Source of the DNA: Larix kaempferi
Taxonomy: Eukaryota > Streptophyta > Pinopsida > Pinales > Pinaceae
NCBI GenBank assembly: GCA_027924585.1
Contig: BSBM01000361.1
Coordinates: 40,254,501 to 40,318,500 of the forward strand
Length of the DNA: 64,000 nt
Direction: 5' to 3'
Shown here: positions 10,930 to 18,311 of the stretch, one piece after another
Layout of the letters: every line of letters begins with the position of its first letter
Numbering within the stretch: position 1 is the first letter of the stretch
Notes under the pieces: model-generated
The model's input: the letters and a program-made list of their open reading frames with translations, nothing else
The model's database searches: none
Told to the model about the DNA's origin: nothing
Translations under genes and position numbers: made by a program

Positions 10930-11163
10930 TATCTATTGAAGATATTGAAGTTCCCAGGATCTGGGATGAAGAAATAGAATGCCATGATCCGTCGATCATG
11001 AAGAATGATGTTTGGGTTGCAGTCCCAAGATGTAAAGGGAAGTTTGTTATGACTTCCAAATAGAACTATCAAATCAAGCATGTTGCAGATGGCAGCATTG
11101 AGAAATACAAAAGTGATGAAATAGAAGATGCACCAGATGGATTTCAAGATAGCATGGTGTAGT
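10930..11163 (+). pseudogene. Copia-A reverse transcriptase, N-terminal fragment
   Basis: The frame reads IMKNDVWVAVPRCKGKFVM, a stop, then NYQIKHVADGSIEKYK. This is the start of copia RT (family pattern: N-D-W-E-L-V-P, G-K, K-W-Y-K-I-K, D-G-S-I-E-K-Y-K-A-R). The stop stands where Trp is expected in the family. After EKYK the sequence diverges, and the part carrying the conserved ARLVAKGF, LYGLKQ and YVDD blocks is missing. It cannot encode an active polymerase. Confidence 0.7.
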
Positions 11164-11189
11164 CATTTATGTGTGCAGAACTTGGTATG

Positions 11190-12129
11190 GTGAAGATAGA
11201 TTGATTGCCGACACGCAGCGGAAGCTTACTACCGAGTTCGAGATGAAGAACTTGGGGATGATGCACTATTTGTTTTTGGCATGGAAGTGTGGCAGAGTGC
11301 AGAAGGAATCTTCCTTGGACAAGGGAAGTCTGCAGTAGAGATCCTGAAGAGGTTCGGGATGATGGATTGCAAGGCCATGGCCACACCTATGGCATCGAAT
11401 CTGAAGCTTCTATGTGATGCTTCATCTGAGCCGATTGATGTCTCTATGTATCGTCAGATGATTGGGTCCTTGATGTACCTGACGAACAAGAGACCATACA
11501 TTTGCTTTGCTGTGAACACATTGAGCCAGTTCCTAACGGATCCGAGGAGTGTTCACCTGGTTGCTGTAAAGCATGTTCTGAGGTACCTGAAGGGTACAAT
11601 GGATTATGGGCTCAGACATGAGGCGAATCAAAAGTTTAACCTGCAGGGTTATGTTGATTCAGATTGGGCTGGCAGTGCTGCAGACAGGAAGAGAACATCT
11701 GGGTGTTGCTTCAGTATGGGATCAGGTGTGATCTCTTGGTTTTGTAGGAAGCAGTCCTGTGTAGCACTGAGTACAGCTGAGACAGAGTATGTTGCAGCCT
11801 GTTCAGCTAGTTGTGAGGCAGTATGGCTACGGAAGCTACTGTCTGAGTTATTTGATCTCCCGTTGGAAGCTACTGGTATCTTCTGTGATAACCAGAGTTG
11901 TGTGAAGCCGTCCGAGAACCCAGTGTTTCATGATAGGTCGAAACACATAGAGATCAAATATCACTATATCAGGGATATGGTGCAGAGAGGAGCGGTGAAG
12001 CTCCTGTATGTTGCGACGGACGAGCAGATTGCAGATGTGCTGACGAAGCCACTAGCCAGGGTGAAGTTCGAGTACTTCAGAGAGAGGCTTGGCGTTCTTC
12101 AGATCGAGGACACTTCGAGGAAGAAGTGA
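11190..12129 (+). pseudogene. Copia-A RT tail and RNase H
   Basis: The C-terminal part of copia pol. The RT tail reads TTEFEMKNLGMMHY in one frame (about 11225-11270), and a frameshift joins it to the long frame opening at 11281 (EVWQSAEGIFLGQGKSA). It continues with the conserved SMYRQMIGSLMYLTNKRP block. RNase H follows with its acidic residues in VDSDWAGSAADRKRTSG, LSTAETEYVA and FCDNQSCVK, then KHIEIKYHYIRD and EQIADVLTKPLA. The frame closes at 12129 with a TGA. RNase H is intact over about 200 residues, so this part alone has escaped stops. It has no start codon of its own and was part of a larger polyprotein. Confidence 0.85.
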
Positions 12130-12209
12130 TGGACACATTTGCTGAAGCCATTCCAAGCATGTTGGAAGGAGGATCCTTCACATGGCTGTGGATGTAAGCG
12201 CTGGATGAT

Positions 12210-13051
12210 GAACATCAGGATGATGTTCTGGTTTCTGCTTGGATATGATCAGTTGGATCATTTATTTTGTATGTATGTACGCATCATGTTGGATGCTTGG
12301 ATATGATCAGTTGGATCATTTTTATGTATGTATGTACGCATCATGTTGGATGCTGGATATGATCAGTTGGATCATTTTGTATGCATGTACGCATCATGTT
12401 GATGCTGGATATGATCAGTTGGATCATGTATACGTATTTTGTATATGCATCACGTTGGATGCTTGGACCATGTATCTGTATATGTATCAGGTGGATACAT
12501 TGTATGATCAGGTGGATCATGTATGGTGATATGTATCATGTATTTGTATTTGTATCAGGTGGATACATTGATGATCAGGAGGATCATGTATGATGATATG
12601 TATCAGGTAGATACTTGGTATACATCAGGTAGATGCATTGATGATCAGGAGGATCATGTATGATGATATGTATCATGTATTTGTATCAGGTGGATACATT
12701 GTATGATCAGGAGGATCATCTATGATGATATGTATCAGGTAGATACTTGGTATGCATCAGGTAGATGCATTGATGATCAGGATGATCATAGATGACGAGC
12801 TTCAGGATGTTGCTCCAGATGACATGCAGCAGGATGTTGCAGTGATGATCAGGATGATCATAGATGACGAGCTTCAGGATGTTGCTCCAGATGACATGCA
12901 GCAGGATGTTGCAGTGATGATCAGGATGATCATAGATGACGAGCTTCAGGATGTTGCTCCAGATGACATGCAGCAGGACGTTGCAGTGATGATGATCAGG
13001 ATGATCATGGATACATCAGGATGATGTATGGTGAGTATCAGGTTGATACTC
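12210..13051 (+). repeat. Array of about 25 covarying mini-hairpins
   Basis: A run of short inverted repeats with core ATC-AGGNN-GAT and outer bases that differ from copy to copy while staying complementary. Examples are GAACATC/GATGTTC (12210-12228), ATGTATC/GATACAT (12482-12500), ATGATC/GATCAT (12504-12520), ATGCATC/GATGCAT (12752-12770), ATACATC/GATGTAT (13011-13029) and GAGTATC/GATACTC (13033-13051). Stems are 5-7 bp with loops AGGTG, AGGAG, AGGTA, AGGAT or AGGTT. Early copies have AGTTG loops or GCATC...GATGC stems with loops such as ATGTTG. The array lies in the transcribed 3' region after RNase H and before the polypurine tract. Confidence 0.85.
12772..12988 (+). repeat. Three near-perfect 72-bp tandem repeats
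   Basis: Copies start at 12772, 12844 and 12916, each beginning GATGATCAGGATGATCAT. The period of 72 bp keeps the frame, so a 90-codon frame runs through. The repeat unit also contains GAGC...GCTC and TGCAGC-AGGAT-GTTGCA dyads, so it belongs to the hairpin array around it. Confidence 0.9.
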
Positions 13052-13081
13052 TGTGGCCGTGGATCAGGTTGTGCAGATGAG

Positions 13082-13610
13082 CATGTAATTCGGTGCCCTG
13101 GGAGATTTGCAGATGGTCTTTCGTGGTTTTGCCTATGGCATGTAATTCGGTGCCCTGGGACATCTGGCAAATGCTCTTTCGAGGTTTTGCTCTGGGAGGA
13201 CATGTAATTCGGTGCCCTGGGAGATCTACAGATAGTCTTTCGAGGTTTTTCCTATGGCATGTAATTCGGTTCCCTGGGATATCTGGCAGATGCTCTTTCG
13301 AGGTTTTGTCCTATGGCATGTAATTCGGTGCCCTGGGAGATCTGCAGATAGTCTTTCGAGGTTTTTCCTATGGCATGTAATTCGGTTCCCTGGGATATCT
13401 GGCAGATGCTCTTGCGAGGTTTTGCCATGACCACATGTAATTCGGTGCCCTGGGAGATCTGCAGATAGTCTTTCGAGGTTTTGCCTATGGCATGTAATTC
13501 GGTTCCCTGGGATATCTGGCAGATGCTCTTGCGAGGTTTTGTGGTGAGGTCACATGTAATTCGGTGCCCTGGGAGATCCTATAGGTAGAGCTGTGTGCTC
13601 GTAACAGCCT
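13082..13610 (+). repeat. Two-tier tandem repeat: ~58-bp units alternating in A/B dimers of ~117 bp
   Basis: Nine units begin CATGTAATTCGGT at 13082, 13139, 13201, 13257, 13316, 13373, 13434, 13491 and 13552. Odd units read GGTGCCCTGGGAGAT, mostly with CAGATAGTC. Even units mostly read GGTTCCCTGGGATATCTGGC with AGATGCTCT. Same-type starts are spaced 119, 115, 118 and 118 bp, so the array grew by duplication of dimers. The last unit is degenerate. The sequence from 13611 to 13884 is unassigned spacer. Confidence 0.88.
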
Positions 13611-13884
13611 GGGATGCTCTTTCGAGGTTTTGTGACGCACGTAATAAGTCCTGAGGATTCCACAGTATGGCCAGTGATGATGAAGACCTGCAGGTGGTGG
13701 GCCTACATCCAGTATGAAAAAGGACTGGCTCTGTAGAACTTCCTATGACGAGTAGATTCAGAGATTGATTGAGATAGCAGCAGTAGTGACGATGATGATG
13801 ACTCGATGACGATTATCCAGTGACGATGATCCAGAGAAGATGACTTGTGCTAGAAGAACTGTGCTGAGAAATACCTTCCTAGTT

Positions 13885-13893
13885 AAGAGGGAG
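13885..13893 (+). promoter_or_regulatory. Copia-A polypurine tract
   Basis: AAGAGGGAG lies directly before the 3' LTR. It is the expected primer for plus-strand synthesis. Confidence 0.85.
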
Positions 13894-14497
13894 TGTTGAT
13901 GTATATGTAACTTCGGAATGTATTTCACATATATGTATATTGTATTACTATAGAGATGGTATTATTCCTCTATAAGGAAGTGTCGTCATTTATATTGTAA
14001 GTGTCGTAACTTATACTTGATGGGTTATTAGACCACCTTGTTTGGGGTCGGCCCTGTATAAGTCATGTGGGTCAAAGGGTTATTAGACCACCCTATTGGG
14101 GGTCGGCCCACTCAGCATTATGTTATGTGGTTAAGTTCGAGCCTACATGAGTTAGGTAAAAAGGCAAGTCAAGTCAAGTATAAATAGAGTGCGGGAGGCA
14201 CTCTATTTACTCACTCACTTCTCACACATGCTCTCAAGGAGGAGAGGCGCACTTATGGAGGAGGAGGATCTGCTGCTAGGTTATGTCTATCTCTTGGTTG
14301 GTTGTATCATTGCTCTATCTATCTCTGAGGAAGTTATTGGGGTTTTTCACCTTTATGGTTTTCCCCAAGTAAATCTTTGTGTCTCTTGTGTGCTTGCATT
14401 ATTGTCTCCATGATTGATATGCTGTAGATATGCTGTACATGTTGTTCTCTCAGTTAAGATCCTAGATCATATTGAAGTAAATTCAGAAAATTTAACA
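13894..14497 (+). repeat. Copia-A 3' LTR (604 bp)
   Basis: Same length as the 5' LTR with four visible substitutions. TATAAATAG at 14179-14187 and the promoter hairpin are conserved. The TTGTC duplication follows at 14498-14502. Confidence 0.95.
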
Positions 14498-15180
14498 TTG
14501 TCGAGTACTCTCCCAACCGATCAACCACTTCGCATACCCACTATGCCCATGGACGGGGCCCCAAAGCACCTCGTTTCCATTTGACATGGATTAACAATAA
14601 CCCGAACGCTCGTGTAGCTTCCAACTATAACATTGTATAGGATTTAGCTCAGTCCCCCACTGCTATGTCCACTCTCGAAATCTTAAAAAAATGTCCCGCA
14701 CAGAGAAAATTGTTGTTATCTGCCATTGGTGCCATAGATCCTAATGACTCTAACATGATGGCTTTCGACTTAGAACAAGCTGAACCTCGCATGCCTTCAT
14801 CTCTATCTTTTCAAGTTTCCGTCTCCATTCGCAACCTCACCGTTCATCAATGCATAATCGATGAATGGGCCTCTACCTGCATCATGTTGACTTTCGTATG
14901 GTAGAAACTTGGATCCCCAATGCTACAACCGTCCACTACTGCATTAAGAGCTTACGATGGACATGTAGCTCAACCTCAAAGTTTTCTATTGAACCTACCC
15001 ATACAGCTTCGAAGCAAGTTGGTTCTCATAGATATCGAGGTCATTAACACCCAACTTGATTACAATCTCCTTCTTGGATGAAGCTACATGTATAAAATGA
15101 AAGTTGTCGCTTCTTCAGTTTTCTGCATCATGATGTTCCCCCATGAAGTATGCGTAATTAAAATCGACCAGATTAGATAC
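14498..15180 (+). pseudogene. P1 aspartic protease (retropepsin)
   Basis: The P1 frame resumes after Copia-A and reads into a plant Ty3/gypsy retropepsin region, which would cleave the polyprotein. Seen in order: TAMSTLEILKKCPAQRKLLL, FDLEQAEPRMPSSLSFQV, then the active-site strand IIDEWASTCIM with the catalytic Asp codon at 14860-14862. It ends with LDYNLLLG near the next stop and VFCIMMFPHEVCVIKIDQI. In this family the motif is D-E-G-A-S, so Trp replaces Gly beside the catalytic Asp (one base change). A stop after NYNIV (about 14638), another after TFVW (about 14902) and one near 15078 break the frame. The fold is clear from its flanks, but an active product is not possible. Confidence 0.72.
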
Positions 15181-16198
15181 TATGATCCCAATTCCCCCGC
15201 AGCACCAGAGAACGTTCTTCCCATGATCGAACAACCTGTTCTTAGTGCACCAACATCCTTCGTCTCATCAGTCGGACCCGGGATATATTCGGATACTCCC
15301 ATGACCAGCTCTTTCTCGTCAATCCCACCCCCTCTTCAGGTAACTACAGTATCCGATTTGTGTACCCTATCACACAATGAACAACAACATCCTCAACAAT
15401 CTCAACCACCGCCAAAAGCACCCAATGTGCCTAGTCATATCGGAACGACATCGATTCACACTATCTCCTTCTTGTTTCCATTTTCAGGAGTTTTCAGCAC
15501 GCTAATGACTACACTCAACCTTCCAGGTTTAGCATTAGGATTACCAGTATGGTATTTACTTGCCCCAACTCCCCCACCAATTCCAACCGTTGTCCTACAA
15601 CCGATACAACCTATGAATATGTCTAACATCCACCACCTGACATACCAAACCACCAAAACCGATCGATTCCAGCATGAGACACTACATCGACATCTAGTTG
15701 TGTCTTCCCTCAATCCCGCCACATTGGGGGCAGAGGTCCACAAACCTACAACACTGCACCCACAAATCGCACCCCCCAATGACTCCCAAATTAGCCAAGA
15801 ATCCCCCAACCCGTGTACTCCCTAAGTGCTCCTTATGCAACGATATTGGCCACGCCACCCATCTATGTCCACAACTACTAGCACTTCAAGAACATATGAA
15901 TATGTTGGATGATGACATCAACGTTCTAGTTGTCAAATTAGAATTACCACCTCAACCTCGTGATAAATCATTGTGCACAAACCACCATTGTGCAATATGC
16001 AGAATCTATGGCCATTATTCACATCACTGCCCTGATCTCCCAGATTATAGAGCAGCACTATATGAGATGAATAATTCCGAATTAGAGATATTCCACCCAC
16101 TTATTTAGGAAATATTCCCTCCACAATAATCCCATTTAGAAGAAATCAATACCATTTATATGATTTCCACTACTTATAAACCAGAACCAATTTCAACA
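15181..16198 (+). pseudogene. P1 region after protease: Pro-rich linker and two zinc knuckles
   Basis: A Pro/Thr/Gln-rich stretch (15181-15810) is followed, in an overlapping frame, by two C-X2-C-X4-H-X4-C zinc knuckles: CSLCNDIGHATHLC (15827-15868) and CAICRIYGHYSHHC (15989-16030). The second closely resembles the gag knuckle at 6889. Zinc knuckles after the protease are unusual in position. They may be part of an extended protease-RT linker or come from rearranged gag. The frame runs to about 16198 (reading ISTTYKPEPISTT) and then meets M2 sequence on the other strand. Confidence 0.6.
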
Positions 16199-16800
16199 AC
16201 TTCAGAGCCCAGATCAAGGATGACTTCATCCATTTCAAAATATCCAATCTGCGCAGTAAGTCTCATTTCTCGGCCCGTTCTTTTATGCTTCCTTATGTGA
16301 TGAACTGCGCTATCAGAAGCCTCTATTTCAGTCTGTGGCTCATACTGGTTTATGAGCTTCTGCAGCTCTACTATGGCATTTTCACTTTTCAGTAACTTCA
16401 TGCAGCTTCGCAAGAACTGCGCAACGGAGGTGCTGACATCCATCGCTATGCTTGTTTTTTCATAGGCTGCTGGCATGTATTCAACATGCTATGCTTGAAT
16501 GTGCAATAGGATCCTCTGTGTTTCTGTTGCTGGCTCTCTAAAGCTATCCTGCGCGTCGATAAAGACTTCCTTGTTCTTTTGTAGATCGATAGCAGGTATT
16601 TTTCCCCGAAGCTTTTCTTATCCATACTATCTCGAGAGGAGACTGCTTTGTGTGAGCATCCCCTGATGTAGAATCTTTTGCTCCCCTGTCGTGGCCTGTC
16701 TGAGCGCTACTGCATGTGACCACATTGATGCTCGGGTCTGCTTGTCTTTTCTCTACTGCGATCCATTGGACGTTCATATTTGGCGCATCTGTCTATCTTC
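16199..16800 (-). pseudogene. M2 gag-protease linker and protease start
   Basis: Read downward: MNVQWIAVEKRQADPSINVV (from 16777), a charged linker with stops, a segment with TSVAQFLRSCMKLL and IVELQKLINQYEP, then REMRLTAQIGYFEMDEVILDLGSEV. The last block is the retropepsin entry with catalytic D-L-G-S. Homology stops exactly after it at about 16199, and the following residues are fortuitous. Only the first strand of the protease survives, so no enzyme can be made. Confidence 0.6.
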
Positions 16801-17146
16801 TTTTCTGCATTTCCACTTCTAGCACTGGACAATCTTCAATAACATGGTCAAATTATTTACAATAATTACACGTAGTGCATGGGTTAACACAATCTCTGGA
16901 TACGTGACCTGGCTGGCCACAATTATAACAAATGACCTGGCTACGGCCTCTTCCCTACACCGGGCCAGCATTTCTTCCTTTGTCGCAGCATCCGCCACCA
17001 CGACCTCTGTATCCTCCTTGGTCATATTGTGCATTCTCTTGTTTCGGCTGGGTATCTTCTTGTACGCGGTACAAGCCAGCGCCTCTCATTGAATCCATAT
17101 CTCGTTTTCTTTCATTCATTAATTCATATGCACGGCAGTTGGATTC
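16801..17146 (-). pseudogene. M2 gag 3' part with two zinc knuckles
   Basis: Minus strand next to Copia-B. The final Cys of the knuckle split by Copia-B is followed by RAYELMNERKRDMDSMRG and an Arg/Gly-rich stretch (QGGYRGRGGG). After a stop come CYNCGQPGHVSRDC (C-X2-C-X4-H-X4-C) and a fifth knuckle starting CNYCK that contains a stop and ends FDHVIEDC. These are RNA-binding knuckles of gag. The frame leads on to the linker before the protease. Confidence 0.68.
17142..17146. repeat. Target-site duplication of Copia-B, left copy (GATTC)
   Basis: GATTC precedes the 5' LTR and is repeated at 23311-23315 after the 3' LTR. Confidence 0.95.
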
Positions 17147-17890
17147 TGTTCGGATATCCATCATCTATTTCGGGATACATATCTATTTCAGGATCATCTA
17201 TTTCAGGATACATATCTACTTCAGGATCTTGCATGATCTATTTCAGGATATGCAGCCCAGTCACCAGTTTGATGCCTCTAGCACCTTATCCACCTTCTTC
17301 TAGCACCCGGGAGCCACTTACCACAGATTTTTAGCCCTCCCAAGCTGAAAGGCGCCCTCTTCTCACCTACTGACAGAGAAGGGCGCACTTGTTCACCTAC
17401 CACTGCAGATTCACTCCAGTTACATTCAGTTAGCTCCGATTCTGATTGATTTCACTCCTGACTGACTGTTTCACCTCCGATTGACCTCCAGTTTCGATTA
17501 GGTGACTTGTTCTGACTCCAGTTAGCCTCCCATGCGCCCCCACTGAGCCTCCAGATCCTATATCAGTGCTACACACTTCAGTTACATTTATTATGATCAG
17601 TTAGACTCAGCTTGACACCTGGATGACTGGTTGTTGTGATTGATGAGCAACACCGATGATTGATGAGGACTCCTAGATAGAGTCAAGCTACTCCATTCAG
17701 TGATTCGAATGACCTCCTTAGGAAATTCGAATTGCTCTGTTCATTGTGACAGTTTGTATTGTAATTCATTCACCCTTTCTGGGATAGAGAGCACTGCTGC
17801 ATGTTTTGCACAGTTTTGCACCATATTTTCTATGTTCATCTGTTGTGATTGATTTACTTGTTCATTAGATCTGCTGTGACTAATTTTACA
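17147..17890 (+). repeat. Copia-B 5' LTR (744 bp)
   Basis: Begins TGTTCGGATATCC and ends ACTAATTTTACA. Near its start, five copies of an ATCTATTTCAGGATA-type unit lie at 17163-17252. I see no strong TATA box; CTATATCAG near 17568 is the nearest candidate. Confidence 0.95.
17163..17252 (+). repeat. Five short tandem repeats at the start of the Copia-B LTR
   Basis: Units begin at about 17163, 17181, 17195, 17213 and 17235, each ATCTA(T/C)TTC(A/G)GGAT plus a few variable bases. The same set is at about 22583-22672 in the 3' LTR. Their place in U3 suggests binding sites; no factor is identified. Confidence 0.8.
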
Positions 17891-17904
17891 TGGTATCGGA
17901 GCCA
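17891..17904 (+). promoter_or_regulatory. Copia-B primer-binding site (initiator tRNA-Met type)
   Basis: TGGTATCGGAGCCA directly follows the LTR. The usual plant site is TGGTATCAGAGC, so one base differs. Confidence 0.85.
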
Positions 17905-18311
17905 TTGCAGGGACAAGATCTCTTTTCTACAGGTGTTTATACAAGAAGATTTGACTGAATTGCTAAAAATTGCAAAACGTTTGGCATGAAATATCTCAAG
18001 GGCATTCGCTCCTGTGCATGCAAAGCTTGAAAAATACTCCAATACCACTCCAGAAGCTTGAGTTACCACATAATTCCTGGATTTGATACATTGGACCTAT
18101 TCAACATTGCTTGAAATCCAATCCCAGGTGTGATGCAACTCTCAAAGGGTGGATTGTTCGACCATATTGTGGTTGTTTTTATGTGATTTGCAGGTTTATT
18201 GTCTCCTCCAATTGCATTCGCTACCTTCTGCATGCAAGCCTTTCTACAGCAATTCCATTCGCTCTAGTCTGCATGCAAGCTTCCTCTTCATCAGTTGACT
18301 CAATCCTTGCA

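Larger units (their letters stand above)
7257..14497 (+). mobile_element. Copia-A: young, non-autonomous Ty1/copia element (7241 bp)
   Basis: Two 604-bp LTRs (TGTTGATG...TTTAACA) flank an internal region with an initiator tRNA-Met PBS and a polypurine tract. TTGTC duplications bound the element. By eye the LTRs differ at 4 of 604 positions, so the insertion is recent. The internal region has no gag, protease or integrase and lacks the central RT part with the YVDD box. Only an RT fragment, the RT tail and RNase H remain. Most of the rest is non-coding and repetitive, including two tandem arrays after RNase H. It can only have moved with proteins from a relative, unless it decayed after inserting, which the near-identical LTRs make less likely. 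Confidence 0.92.
4574..16198 (+). mobile_element. P1: decayed Ty3/gypsy (Tat/Ogre-like) element, interrupted by Copia-A
   Basis: Plus-strand gag and protease coding remnants at about 4990-7256 and 14498-16198 form one element. They are separated by Copia-A with a perfect 5-bp target duplication. The reading frame resumes after the insertion (...NPLS before, PIVEYSPNRSTT after). The 3' side stops abruptly at about 16198, where minus-strand M2 sequence begins, so RT, RNase H, integrase and the 3' LTR are missing. Confidence 0.7.

Noticed and set aside
12752-13024. 90-codon frame with three 24-residue repeats (MIRMIIDDELQDVAP...)
   Set aside because: The frame follows from the 72-bp period being divisible by three. 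It has no start context or homology, and the DNA-level dyads explain the repeats better.
13082-13610. CRISPR-like regular repeats
   Set aside because: Units are adjacent with no unique spacers, alternate in two types and lie in a plant retrotransposon.
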